This document shows positions 8,450-16,813 of a stretch of DNA of 57,873 bases, in pieces. The notes below the pieces were generated by a model. The model made no database searches. It saw nothing but the letters and a program-made list of their open reading frames with translations, and had not been told where the DNA came from. This stretch comes from Candidatus Aminicenantes bacterium UBA647. GTDB taxonomy: Bacteria; Acidobacteriota; Aminicenantia; UBA2199. The stretch is taken from NCBI GenBank assembly GCA_002299555.1, contig DBOL01000005.1:1-57873 (forward strand). The letters are read 5' to 3'. Each line of letters starts with the position of its first letter. The stretch's first letter is position 1. The translations under genes were made by a program, and so were the position numbers.

Positions 8450-9868
8450 ATGTATCTAGCACTAGCGCGTAAATATAGGCCACAGACCTTTGAGGCATTG
8501 ATAGGGCAGCCCCATATAACAAAAACACTCCAGAATGCTATCAGGATGGACAAGCTGTACCCTGCCCTCATATTCTCCGGGATGAAGGGTGTAGGGAAAA
8601 CATCGGCAGCCAGAATACTTTCAAAGGCAATGAATTGTGAAAAAGGGCCTGCGCCTGAACCATGTAATAATTGTTCGATCTGTAACGAGATAAATGAAGA
8701 TAAATCCCCAGATTATATTGAAATAGACGGAGCTTCCAATAATGGAGTGGAAGAAGTCAGAAGTCTCAGGGAGAAGATAAAATACAAACCTTTTAAAAAC
8801 CGGTTTAGAATGATCGTTATTGATGAAGTCCATATGTTGTCAAACTCTGCATGGAACGCTCTCCTGAAAACTATAGAAGAACCTCCTGAACATACATACT
8901 TTATAATGGCCACAACTGATTTTCACAAAATACCTTCTACTATCGTCTCAAGATGCCAGCATTTTGAATTCAAAAGAATTCCGGTTGAAGTGATCACTTC
9001 AGTTCTGGAAAATATTGTTGAAAAGGAAAAAATAGAAATTTCAAAATATGGACTTTATCTGATTGCCAAATCATCAGATGGAAGTTTGAGGGATTCAAAA
9101 AAGATCTTAGATCAGGCGATCGCCATATCTGGCGGAAAGATAGAGGACAAAGATGTAATTGATATACTGGGAATAATTGAAGAAGAGATCTTCATTGAGA
9201 TTACATCTGCATATTTGTCACGTGACAGGAAGAAGATCATTGTGATAATTGATAATTTAACTGAAAGAGGAATTGATATCAGATTTTTCTATTCGGAATA
9301 TATAAAATTCCTTCGTAATCTGATAGTTTTGAAATCAGAAATTGAGATCGAAAAACTTCACAACCTTAATCCTGAAAATGTTTCAAAAATAAAAATGATA
9401 ATCAAGGATTTAAAAGAGATCGAACTATTAAGATATTTTAATGCAGTCAAGGACCTTGAGATCACAATAAAGAACACTGAAAATCCGAAAGTTATCCTTG
9501 AATACCTGTTTATAAAATTATCCTACTTCCCGTCACTTATGTCGATCGAACAATTGATCGAGAATGTTGGAACAGGGAAGAAAATCAAATCAGAGAAAAA
9601 TATTCCTTTAGAAACTGATGGAGATATGAAATCTGAAAGTGAAATGGCAGCGCATTCAGTTAAAAGGGACAAAGCAGCTTCAAGCGAGGTTCCGTCTGTT
9701 GATAAATCTGAACAGCAGAAAAGGGATAATCCGGTGTCGGTAACAGAGAAAGCACCAAATGATAATGAGAATATTGATAAGATCAAAAAGGATAAACAGA
9801 TAAAGAACCTTGCCAGTAAAATTCAGGGAAGAATTATATCAATTGAAAATATAGAAGGAGATAAATAA
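8450..9868 (+). CDS. dnaX: DNA polymerase III gamma/tau subunit
   Basis: DnaX (472 residues) is the AAA+ clamp-loader motor. It starts with MYLALARKYRPQTFEALIGQ, has Walker A GMKGVGKT at residues 44-51, a zinc finger with Cys 63, 72, 75 and 78, Walker B VIDEVHML and sensor 1 ATTD. The C-terminal ~100 residues are charged and low-complexity, and the protein is shorter than full tau, closer to a gamma-length product. ATG 8450 is only ~14 nt after the SRP RNA hairpin and has no Shine-Dalgarno. The stop overlaps the ybaB start (TAATG). The dnaX-ybaB-recR order is highly conserved in bacteria. Confidence 0.96.
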   Translation: MYLALARKYRPQTFEALIGQPHITKTLQNAIRMDKLYPALIFSGMKGVGKTSAARILSKAMNCEKGPAPEPCNNCSICNEINEDKSPDYIEIDGASNNGVEEVRSLREKIKYKPFKNRFRMIVIDEVHMLSNSAWNALLKTIEEPPEHTYFIMATTDFHKIPSTIVSRCQHFEFKRIPVEVITSVLENIVEKEKIEISKYGLYLIAKSSDGSLRDSKKILDQAIAISGGKIEDKDVIDILGIIEEEIFIEITSAYLSRDRKKIIVIIDNLTERGIDIRFFYSEYIKFLRNLIVLKSEIEIEKLHNLNPENVSKIKMIIKDLKEIELLRYFNAVKDLEITIKNTENPKVILEYLFIKLSYFPSLMSIEQLIENVGTGKKIKSEKNIPLETDGDMKSESEMAAHSVKRDKAASSEVPSVDKSEQQKRDNPVSVTEKAPNDNENIDKIKKDKQIKNLASKIQGRIISIENIEGDK

Positions 9869-10191
9869 TGGCAAAAATTCCAAATATGAACCAATTAATG
9901 AAGATGGCTCAGGATATGTCTAAACAGATGGAAGATAAAATGAGTTCTATCGAAGCAGAAGGAAACGCCGGAGGGGGGATGGTCAAGGTTATACTTAACG
10001 GCCATAAAAATATTCTGTCTATTGAAGTTTCCAAAGAAGTTGTAGATCCTGACGATGTAGAAATGCTTCAGGACCTTATAACGGCAGCTTTTAATGATGC
10101 GATCAGCAAAGTTGATGAAGACCTAAAGGATAATCTTGGTTCATCCATGCCTGGAGGACTTCCAGGAGGGATGCCTTTTCCCGGATTTTGA
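9868..10191 (+). CDS. ybaB: YbaB/EbfC nucleoid-associated protein
   Basis: A 107-residue YbaB/EbfC protein: MAKIPNMNQLMKMAQDM start, then GNAGGGMVKVILNGHKNILSIEVSKEVVDPDDVEMLQDLITAAFNDA, the family core, and a Gly/Met/Pro-rich tail. Members form DNA-binding dimers. It has a strong AGAAGGAG site and overlaps dnaX by one nt; recR follows 18 nt later. Confidence 0.95.
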   Translation: MAKIPNMNQLMKMAQDMSKQMEDKMSSIEAEGNAGGGMVKVILNGHKNILSIEVSKEVVDPDDVEMLQDLITAAFNDAISKVDEDLKDNLGSSMPGGLPGGMPFPGF

Positions 10192-10209
10192 TAATTCAAT
10201 GCTGAGTGT

Positions 10210-10815
10210 ATGATGTACGATTTTACTAAACCTGTTGCAAATCTTGTTAATGAATTGAGGAAAATCCCCGGTATAGGAACAAAATCTGCTCAAAGGATTG
10301 CATTTTACCTGCTTAAAACTGATAAAGAAAAAGTGATGGCCCTATCTGAATCAATAAACAATGCGATGGAGAAGACACGGTTCTGTAAAATCTGTAACAA
10401 TATAACTGAATTTGAGATCTGTGAGATATGTGAAGGAAAGGGGCGTGATATCACAAAAATATGTGTAGTTGAGGAGCCATTTAATATCCTCTCTATAGAA
10501 AGGACCGGCCTTTACAAAGGGATGTACCATGTGCTGGCAGGAAACCTCTCTCCGATCAGGGGAGTAGGCCCTGATGAACTTAAGATCAGTAGTTTGGAAA
10601 GGCGGCTCAACTCAGGCGAAACAGAAGAGGTCATAATTGCAACAAGCCCTACAATAGAAGGGAATGCAACTGCGATTTTTCTATTTGATCTCATGAAGAG
10701 AAAAGATATTAAAATCACGAGGATCGCAATGGGTTTACCGATCGGAGCAGATCTTGATTATGTTGATTCTGTTACTATTGCAAAATCATTCGAAGGCAGG
10801 ATAGAATTCAAATAA
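10210..10815 (+). CDS. recR: Recombination protein RecR
   Basis: RecR (201 residues) acts with RecF/RecO in loading RecA at gaps. Visible are the helix-hairpin-helix IPGIGTKSAQRIAFYLL (19-35), the C4 zinc finger (Cys 59, 62, 71, 74) and the Toprim domain with VVEEPFNILSIERTGLYKGMYHVL and SPTIEGNATA. Normal length. Two adjacent ATG codons exist (10210, 10213); the first is given. Confidence 0.96.
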   Translation: MMYDFTKPVANLVNELRKIPGIGTKSAQRIAFYLLKTDKEKVMALSESINNAMEKTRFCKICNNITEFEICEICEGKGRDITKICVVEEPFNILSIERTGLYKGMYHVLAGNLSPIRGVGPDELKISSLERRLNSGETEEVIIATSPTIEGNATAIFLFDLMKRKDIKITRIAMGLPIGADLDYVDSVTIAKSFEGRIEFK

Positions 10816-10860
10816 AGCGTAATAAAAATAGCAGATCATTGAAAAGACTGATTTTATGTG

Positions 10861-10889
10861 TTGATTTAAATTTAAAATAGGGATAAGAT
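10861..10889 (+). promoter_or_regulatory. Possible promoter of the MglB/MglA-like pair
   Basis: TTGATT (10861-10866), 17-nt spacer, TAAGAT (10884-10889). It would start transcription within one or two bases of ATG 10897, although an AGGA lies just upstream of that ATG. Tentative. Confidence 0.35.
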
Positions 10890-10896
10890 TAGGAAA

Positions 10897-11385
10897 ATGA
10901 AAGAGAACTTTGTTATTTACAATGAAGAATATTTTCAGATCAAGAAAGTGCTGGAGGAATTGAAAGGTTCCGTAAGTGCTGATATCGTTTTTGTGACTGA
11001 TTCTGAAGGACATTGCATAGCTGCAACTGATGGGATGGATGATTCATATTTGAACTCTATATCTTCTCTAATTGCAGGGAGTATTGCTGCAATTAACAGT
11101 ATTGCACAAATGCTTGAGATTGCAAAATTTGAGACTGTTCTAACTGAATCTATGGAAAAAAATCTCTACATTTCATTAATAAATGATCGAATGGTGTTAA
11201 TTGTTATTTTTGAAAAAACCTCCAATCTGGGTATTGTAAGACTTAAAGGGAAACATGCCAATGAAAGATTGAAAGAAGTTTTTGTTACTATCAACAAAAA
11301 ACTTAAAGATGATTCGTTCAGTGAAAACCATTCACCTTTTGAAGGTGTGTCGGATGAAGATATCGACCAGATATTTGGAGACTGA
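10897..11385 (+). CDS. Roadblock/LC7 domain protein (MglB-like)
   Basis: The 162-residue protein has a Roadblock/LC7 fold: a leading helix (YFQIKKVLEELKG), strand VSADIVFVTDSEGHCIAATDG, helix LNSISSLIAGSIAAINSIAQML, strands around KNLYISLINDRMVLIVIFE, and NERLKEVF. The last ~30 residues are acidic. Roadblock proteins of this type act as GAPs or regulators of the small GTPase encoded next door, which starts 2 nt after this stop. In Myxococcus the MglA/MglB pair sets cell polarity; the same role here is inference. Confidence 0.88.
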   Translation: MKENFVIYNEEYFQIKKVLEELKGSVSADIVFVTDSEGHCIAATDGMDDSYLNSISSLIAGSIAAINSIAQMLEIAKFETVLTESMEKNLYISLINDRMVLIVIFEKTSNLGIVRLKGKHANERLKEVFVTINKKLKDDSFSENHSPFEGVSDEDIDQIFGD

Positions 11386-11387
11386 CA

Positions 11388-11978
11388 TTGTCTTTCCTCA
11401 ACTATTCCACTAAAGAAATAAACTTCAAGATAGTTTATTATGGCCCCGGTTTAAGTGGGAAAACAACAAATATAAAACAAATATACAATAAAATAAAGCA
11501 GGATAACAAAGGGAAACTTGTAAGTCTGGCTACAGAAACAGAAAGAACATTGTTTTTTGATTTTTTCCCGCTTGATCTGGGAACGATAAGTGGATATAAA
11601 GTTAAATTTCATCTGTATACAGTCCCCGGTCAGATATATTATAGCAGCTCAAGGAAGTTGATCCTTAAAGGTGTGGATGGAGTTGTTTTTGTTGCAGATT
11701 CCCAGCGGGAGAGATTTGAAGCAAATATCGAAAGCTTGAATGATATGATGGAAAATCTGAGAGAGTATAATCTTCAATTCGAAGAACTCCCATATATTCT
11801 TCAGCTTAACAAGCGTGATCTCCCTAATATCACACCCGCAAATGAGCTGATTGAAACTCTCAGAAGAAAAGGGGAGCCGGTTGTAGAAGCAGTTGCCATG
11901 AAAGGGATAGGTATTATTGAAACCCTTAAAGCAGTCTCAAAACTTGTAATGAAGGACGTCAAAGCTAAACTAAGCTAG
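11388..11978 (+). CDS. MglA-like Ras-family small GTPase
   Basis: This 196-residue GTPase has the P-loop GPGLSGKTT (19-27), the MglA-type switch II sequence TVPGQIYY (78-85) and KLILKGVDGVVFVADS, and base-recognition motif NKRD (141-144). TVPGQ replaces the usual DxxG and is typical of the MglA subfamily. The best start is TTG 11388, 2 nt after the roadblock gene stop, giving the canonical MSFLNYSTKEINFKIVYYG. The weak TTG start suggests coupled, lower expression relative to its partner. Confidence 0.93.
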   Translation: MSFLNYSTKEINFKIVYYGPGLSGKTTNIKQIYNKIKQDNKGKLVSLATETERTLFFDFFPLDLGTISGYKVKFHLYTVPGQIYYSSSRKLILKGVDGVVFVADSQRERFEANIESLNDMMENLREYNLQFEELPYILQLNKRDLPNITPANELIETLRRKGEPVVEAVAMKGIGIIETLKAVSKLVMKDVKAKLS

Positions 11979-11989
11979 GGGAAAAAATC

Positions 11990-13243
11990 ATGTCGGGAAA
12001 AACTGTTATAGAAAAAATCTTTACAAACCATTCCGAAGAGGATATTTCTCCCGGGAAAATTGTCTGGATAGATCTCGATGTTGTTACTGCAAGAGATTTC
12101 GGTGGCCCGAATGTTGTAAAAAACTTCAATAATAATTATGAAGGACAGAGTGTTTTTGACCCTTCTAAAGTTTTTTTTACATTCGATCTTACAGTACCAC
12201 CAAAAACAATTCAATATGCAAACAATCAGATGATATGCCGTAACTTTGCAAAAGAGAAAGGTATTAAGGTTTTTGACATTGATAAGGGGATAGGGACCCA
12301 TACTTTGATCGAGAATGGACTTGTGCAGTCAGGGTCCATTGTTGTGGGAACTGACAGCCATATGAATATCCTGGGTGCCGTAAATTCATTCGGCCAGGGA
12401 ATGGGAGATGTTGATATAACATTTGGTTTTCGCTATGGGAGGACCTGGTTCGAAGTACCTGCAACTGTTAAAGTAAATATCAAGGGAGATCCTTCTTATG
12501 ATTATAGTGCAAAAGATCTCGTTATTAAAGTTCTCAGTATCTTAAAAACAGATAAATTACTTGGCAAATCAGTTGAGTTCTATGGTGAACTGATTAAAAA
12601 ACTGAACCTGCCTGAAAGGATAACTTTCCTCAGTATGATAACTGAAATGGGAGGAATAGTAGGGTTTATTCCTTTCAATGAAAATACGTCCAATGAGATA
12701 AAAGAAATGGCAGGACTTGATAAAGTAGCTCCTGAAATTAAAGCCGATGAGGATGCTTCTTATTTTGAGATAATAGATCTGGATATTTCTGATATTGAAA
12801 GTATGGTTTCCGCACCTCCATATCCTCACAATGGTGTGAAAATATCTGATCTTGACAAGGTGTATGTCGATTTTGGATTTGTCGGGTCCTGCACCAATGG
12901 CAGAATTGAAGATCTCCTGAAGGTGTGGGCAATACTTAAAGGGAAAAAGATCAAGGAAGGAGTTCAGCTTGCGATCGTTCCGGCGACAGTTGAAGTTTAT
13001 AAACAAGCTTTTGAGAAAGGGATCCTTAAAGACCTTCTTGATGCCGGTGCAATAATTTCAAATCCAGGGTGCGGAGGTTGTGCACAGGGTCATATCGGGA
13101 TGACGGGAAAAGGTGAAGTAATGGTCTCTACGGGGAACAGAAATTTCCCCGGGAAGCAGGGTGATGGTTTTAATTACCTGACATCTCCGGAAGTTGTAGC
13201 ATACTCAGTTCTAAATGGTTTTATTTCTGACAGGGAGTTATAA
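11990..13243 (+). CDS. 3-isopropylmalate dehydratase-family large subunit (LeuC type 2 / homoaconitase-like)
   Basis: At 417 residues this is the stand-alone aconitase-family large subunit. The 4Fe-4S ligands are in GSCTNGR (near residue 301) and NPGCGGCAQGH (near 361 and 364); VVGTDSHMN and GIGTHTLIENG are substrate-site blocks. Its length fits the archaeal-type LeuC/HacA class, which includes isopropylmalate, citramalate-pathway, homoaconitate and dimethylmalate dehydratases. No leuA or leuB is nearby, so the substrate cannot be fixed from context. The small subunit follows immediately. Confidence 0.9.
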   Translation: MSGKTVIEKIFTNHSEEDISPGKIVWIDLDVVTARDFGGPNVVKNFNNNYEGQSVFDPSKVFFTFDLTVPPKTIQYANNQMICRNFAKEKGIKVFDIDKGIGTHTLIENGLVQSGSIVVGTDSHMNILGAVNSFGQGMGDVDITFGFRYGRTWFEVPATVKVNIKGDPSYDYSAKDLVIKVLSILKTDKLLGKSVEFYGELIKKLNLPERITFLSMITEMGGIVGFIPFNENTSNEIKEMAGLDKVAPEIKADEDASYFEIIDLDISDIESMVSAPPYPHNGVKISDLDKVYVDFGFVGSCTNGRIEDLLKVWAILKGKKIKEGVQLAIVPATVEVYKQAFEKGILKDLLDAGAIISNPGCGGCAQGHIGMTGKGEVMVSTGNRNFPGKQGDGFNYLTSPEVVAYSVLNGFISDREL

Positions 13244-13244
13244 G

Positions 13245-13769
13245 ATGGATGAATTCAAAGTAAAGGGCAAAGTTTGGCTTATCACTGACAACAATGGTGA
13301 TCTTATTAACGATATAGATACAGACCAGATATTCCATAATGCATTTCTTCATATCACTGAGATAAGTGAGATGGGAGAGCATACATTCGGCAATCTTGAA
13401 GGTTGGAAAGATTTTCCTGAAAAGTGTAATCCGGGAGACATTGTTTTTGCTGGTTCTAACTTCGGATCGGGATCGTCCCGTCAACAGGCCGTCGACTGTT
13501 TTGAAGCATTGGGGATTAAGGCAATTGTTGCAGATTCCTATGGTGCCATTTATAAGAGAAATGCGATAAACTCAGGGTTTCCGATACTCACTTTCAATCA
13601 GATTAACAATTTGGTAAAAGAGGCCGGAATGAAAAATCGTGATGAGATAGAGATAGATTTCCTGGCAGGAGAACTAAAGAACATTTCATCCGGAAAGATA
13701 TTCAAGATAGATCTTTTTTCAAAAGTTCAAAAAGACATTATGGAAAAAGGGAGCCTTCTTACAATTTAG
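13245..13769 (+). CDS. 3-isopropylmalate dehydratase-family small subunit (LeuD type 2)
   Basis: This 174-residue swivel-domain subunit has the substrate loop FAGSNFGSGSSRQQAVDCFEALGI and VADSYGAIYKRNAINSGFPIL. ATG 13245 is chosen because AGGGAGT lies just upstream and the product begins MDEFKVKGKVW as in homologues; a GTG 30 nt earlier would only add sequence overlapping the large-subunit end. It pairs with the preceding gene to form the heterodimeric hydro-lyase. Confidence 0.9.
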   Translation: MDEFKVKGKVWLITDNNGDLINDIDTDQIFHNAFLHITEISEMGEHTFGNLEGWKDFPEKCNPGDIVFAGSNFGSGSSRQQAVDCFEALGIKAIVADSYGAIYKRNAINSGFPILTFNQINNLVKEAGMKNRDEIEIDFLAGELKNISSGKIFKIDLFSKVQKDIMEKGSLLTI

Positions 13770-13802
13770 CAATTACTGCATGTCCACAATATGGTGATAG
13801 TA

Positions 13803-13831
13803 TTGACTTTTCGCCTGTTTTAATGTAAATA
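13803..13831 (+). promoter_or_regulatory. Promoter of the HU gene
   Basis: TTGACT (13803-13808), 17-nt spacer, TAAATA (13826-13831), followed by a strong GGGAGGA ribosome site before ATG 13856. An overlapping TATAAT (13830-13835) would be an alternative -10 with too long a spacer. Confidence 0.5.
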
Positions 13832-13855
13832 TAATCCTATCCGGGAGGATTTTAT

Positions 13856-14131
13856 ATGAACAAAAATGACTTGGTTGCGGAATTGTTAAAAAGTTCTGAC
13901 ATGACAAAAACCAAAGCTTTAAAATTTGTGGACCTGATGATCGATACAATTGCAGATGAACTGAAGCGAAAGGATGGGAAAATAACCCTTGTAGGCTTCG
14001 GGACATTCAGGTCTATCACCAAGAAAAGAAAAAAAGGACGAAACCCCCGGACCGGAGAAGAAATTGTTATTCCAAAGAGAAAGAGTGTCAAATTTCTTCC
14101 GGGAAAAAAACTAAAGGAATTAGTAGAGTGA
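13856..14131 (+). CDS. HU/IHF-family DNA-bending protein
   Basis: The 91-residue protein is a typical HU/IHF monomer: MNKNDLVAELLKS start, LVGFGTFRS central strands, and the DNA-binding arm with GRNPRTGEEIVIPKRKSVKFLPGKKLKELV. Full family length. It has its own promoter and Shine-Dalgarno. HU versus an IHF subunit cannot be decided from sequence by eye. Confidence 0.96.
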   Translation: MNKNDLVAELLKSSDMTKTKALKFVDLMIDTIADELKRKDGKITLVGFGTFRSITKKRKKGRNPRTGEEIVIPKRKSVKFLPGKKLKELVE

Positions 14132-14148
14132 TCATTTGATCACCGCAG

Positions 14149-14222
14149 AGGCGCGTAGCTCAGCTGGTTAGAGTGCTATCTTGACATGGTAGAAGTCGGC
14201 GGTTCGAGTCCGCCCGCGCCTA
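14149..14222 (+). tRNA. tRNA-Val (GAC anticodon)
   Basis: Cloverleaf on the plus strand: acceptor AGGCGCG/CGCGCCT, D-arm GCTC...GAGT, anticodon stem CTATC/GGTAG with loop TTGACAT (anticodon GAC), T-arm GGCGG-TTCGAGT-CCGCC, discriminator A. CCA is not encoded. It begins 17 nt after the HU stop and ends 10 nt before the thrS start, so it is probably cut out of an HU-tRNA-thrS transcript. Confidence 0.95.
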
Positions 14223-14232
14223 TTTTATTTGA

Positions 14233-16080
14233 ATGGAAAAAAAAAGAGAAACTATTTTGTTGAAAGTTGACGGAGAACTTAAAGATCTTTCGTATCCGGT
14301 AAAAAAATCATCGGAGATTGAAGAGATAGATAAAGATGCTCCTGAGGCTATTGAAATATATAAACACAGTTGTGCTCATTTGCTTGCTCAGGCTGTAACT
14401 GAACTTTATCCTGGAACTCAATATGGGATCGGGCCCGCACTTGAGAATGGATTTTATTATGACTTCATAACAAAAGAACCCTTTACCCCTGAAGATCTTG
14501 ACAAGATAACAAAAAAAATGAGATTCCTGATCAAGCAGAACATGAAGATAGAGAACCGGATCATTAAGAAGGCGGAATCAATAAAAATGTTCAAAGAACT
14601 TGGACAACATCTGAAAGTTGAACTTATTGAAGAGAAGGTTGAAACTGATGATGTTTCAATTTATACTCAGGGAGAGTTTACAGATCTATGCAAGGGCCCT
14701 CATTTACCATCTATCGGATTGCTGAAGCATTTCAAATTGACATCCATTGCTTCATCTTATTGGAAAGGTGATGAAAAAAATAGTTCAATGCAGAGGGTTT
14801 ACGGAGTAGTTTTCCCAACGGAAGAACTTCTTAAAGAACATATCGAAATGCTTAAGGAAGCAAAAAAGCGTGATCACAGGAAATTGGGAAAGGAGTTGGA
14901 CCTCTTTTCTATAAGTGATGAAATAGGTGCAGGACTTGTGCTATGGCACCCGAAAGGGAGTATGATACGGCATGAGATCGAAAGGTTCTGGTATGATGAA
15001 CATCTTAAAAATGGATATCAATTAGTGAACTCTCCTCATATCGCAAGGTATGAATTGTGGGATACAAGTGGACACAATTCGTTCTATACGGAGAACATGT
15101 TCACACCAATTGAATTTGATAATACTAAATACAGGTTAAAGCCTATGAACTGCCCTTTCCATATAGAGGTTTTCAGGTCACGAAATAGAAGTTATAGAGA
15201 GATGCCATTCAGATGGGCTGAGCTTGGAACAGTTTACAGGTATGAAAGGAGTGGAGTTCTACATGGACTTCTGAGAGTTCGTGGTTTTACTCAGGATGAT
15301 GCACATCTTTTCTGTACACCTGGTCAACTTGACGATGAAGTAGAGAAATTAATTGATTTCAGCCTGAAAATGTTAAATAAATTTGGTTTTGAGGAGTTAG
15401 AAATATTCCTTTCAACAAGGCCTGAGAAATATGTCGGGGAAGAGTCTGAATGGGAAAAAGCAACAGAGGCGCTCAAGGGAGCTCTTGACAGGCTTAATGT
15501 TAAATATGAAACAGATCCGGGAGAGGGAGTATTTTACGGGCCGAAGATAGACATTAAAGTAAAGGATCAGCTCAGACGCTCCTGGCAATGTACAACAATA
15601 CAGGTAGATTTCAATCTTCCAGAAAGATTCAATCTTAAATATTCAGACAACGACGGCAAAATTAAAAAGCCCATAATGATCCATAGAGCTCTCCTTGGAT
15701 CACTTGAGCGTTTTTTCGGAGTTTTGATTGAGCATTATGGTGGCGCATTCCCATTATGGCTTGCACCAGTACAGGTAATAATTCTCCCTGTATCAGATAA
15801 AAATCACAAATATTCCAGTGAAATAAAGAATAAAATATCAGAGAAAGGGTTCAGGGTTGAGGTTGATGACAGAAATGAAGGGATAGGAAGGAAGATCAGA
15901 GATGCAGAGAACATGAAGATACCCTATATTCTTATTATTGGGGAAGAAGAGGAAAAAGAAGGGAATATATCTTTCCGTATTCACAAAAAAGGTGACCAGG
16001 GAAAGATCAGTATTTCAAAATTTATAAAAGAAATCGATAGGATTAGAGAGGAGAAATGTTCCAAACATGAAATACAATAA
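14233..16080 (+). CDS. thrS: Threonyl-tRNA synthetase with shortened TGS domain
   Basis: ThrRS (615 residues) charges tRNA-Thr. The editing domain carries HSCAHLLAQAV (the zinc-like HxxxH motif at about 47-51) and the class II core has motif 2 and RLKPMNCPFH near 306 plus motif 3 with HRALLGSLERFFG; the anticodon domain ends the protein. Residues 1-35 (ILLKVDGELKDLSYPV) correspond only to the second half of a normal N-terminal TGS domain. An in-frame TGA at 14230-14232 excludes a longer start. There is no Shine-Dalgarno, and tRNA-Val ends 10 nt upstream. Confidence 0.95.
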   Translation: MEKKRETILLKVDGELKDLSYPVKKSSEIEEIDKDAPEAIEIYKHSCAHLLAQAVTELYPGTQYGIGPALENGFYYDFITKEPFTPEDLDKITKKMRFLIKQNMKIENRIIKKAESIKMFKELGQHLKVELIEEKVETDDVSIYTQGEFTDLCKGPHLPSIGLLKHFKLTSIASSYWKGDEKNSSMQRVYGVVFPTEELLKEHIEMLKEAKKRDHRKLGKELDLFSISDEIGAGLVLWHPKGSMIRHEIERFWYDEHLKNGYQLVNSPHIARYELWDTSGHNSFYTENMFTPIEFDNTKYRLKPMNCPFHIEVFRSRNRSYREMPFRWAELGTVYRYERSGVLHGLLRVRGFTQDDAHLFCTPGQLDDEVEKLIDFSLKMLNKFGFEELEIFLSTRPEKYVGEESEWEKATEALKGALDRLNVKYETDPGEGVFYGPKIDIKVKDQLRRSWQCTTIQVDFNLPERFNLKYSDNDGKIKKPIMIHRALLGSLERFFGVLIEHYGGAFPLWLAPVQVIILPVSDKNHKYSSEIKNKISEKGFRVEVDDRNEGIGRKIRDAENMKIPYILIIGEEEEKEGNISFRIHKKGDQGKISISKFIKEIDRIREEKCSKHEIQ

Positions 16081-16630
16081 GCATGTGAAAAAGAAAAGGC
16101 TTCACCAGATTAATGAAGAGATAAGGGCTTCACAAGTAAGGCTGATAGACGAGGAAAAGAATCAGGTGGGGATCGTCCCGATTACCAAAGCTCTTGAAAT
16201 GGCCAAGGATAAGGAACTGGATCTGGTAGCAATATCTCCTAGTGCTGATCCACCGGTATGCAGGCTTTTGGATTATGGAAAATATGTGTACTCACTTCAG
16301 AAAAAAGCACATGAAGCACAAAAGCTTCAGAGGAAGGTCCATATAAAAGAGATTAAATTTACCCCTGTCATCGGAGATCATGATATTGAAGTAAAATTAA
16401 AAAAAATAAAACAATTTCTTGAAGAGGGAAATAAAGTAAAGATAACTATATGGCTTAAAGGAAGACAAAAGAGAAAACCAGAAATGCTTAATACTATGAC
16501 AGACAGGATCGTTGAGATCCTGAAAGATATTTCTGATATTGAATCACCGCCTAAAAGAGAACGGTGGAGCTTCCATATTCTTATCGGACAGAAAAAAGGA
16601 GGAAAAGATGCCAAAACTAAAGACGCATAG
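16067..16630 (+). CDS. infC: Translation initiation factor IF-3
   Basis: IF-3 (187 residues) keeps ribosomal subunits apart and proofreads initiator tRNA. N-domain: INEEIRASQVRLIDEEKNQVGIVP and LDLVAISPSADPPVCRLLDYGKY; C-domain: KEIKFTPVIGDHDIEVKLKKIKQFL and KVKITIWLKGRQ. It starts inside the thrS end (14-nt overlap) at a plain ATG with AGGAGA upstream, instead of the rare ATT/ATC start often used for infC. Confidence 0.97.
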   Translation: MKYNKHVKKKRLHQINEEIRASQVRLIDEEKNQVGIVPITKALEMAKDKELDLVAISPSADPPVCRLLDYGKYVYSLQKKAHEAQKLQRKVHIKEIKFTPVIGDHDIEVKLKKIKQFLEEGNKVKITIWLKGRQKRKPEMLNTMTDRIVEILKDISDIESPPKRERWSFHILIGQKKGGKDAKTKDA

Positions 16631-16805
16631 AGGGGCAAAAAAAAGATTGAAAGTAACCGGAAGCGGAAAAATTTTGAGAATGAAAGCAAATGCTTCTCAT
16701 ATACTTACAAAAAAAAGCAGAAAGAGGAAAAGGAATCTGAAACAATCTACAGTGGTAGTGAGTGAAGAGTTCAAAAGATTAAAATCTTTGTTGCCTTATT
16801 CATAG
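16608..16805 (+). CDS. rpmI: Ribosomal protein L35
   Basis: A 65-residue protein starting MPKLKTHRGAKKRLKVTGSGK, with HILTKKSRKRKRNL, matches L35 throughout. ATG 16608 follows AAAGGAGG; upstream codons in the same frame are infC sequence. It overlaps the infC end by 23 nt. Confidence 0.97.
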   Translation: MPKLKTHRGAKKRLKVTGSGKILRMKANASHILTKKSRKRKRNLKQSTVVVSEEFKRLKSLLPYS

Positions 16806-16813
16806 GGGGAATA

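Noticed and set aside
8209..8571. Minus-strand open frames across the SRP RNA and dnaX start.
   Set aside because: They are antisense shadows of the SRP RNA and dnaX; no ribosome site or protein-like pattern.
9097..9103. A_AAA_AAG in the dnaX reading frame, the slippery heptamer used for gamma/tau frameshifting in E. coli.
   Set aside because: It lies near codon 217, inside the AAA+ core, where a shift would destroy the protein; such A-runs are common in this AT-rich DNA.
14132..14232. T-box riboswitch before thrS.
   Set aside because: The space is filled by tRNA-Val; no T-box sequence or antiterminator is visible. None is visible before pheS either.
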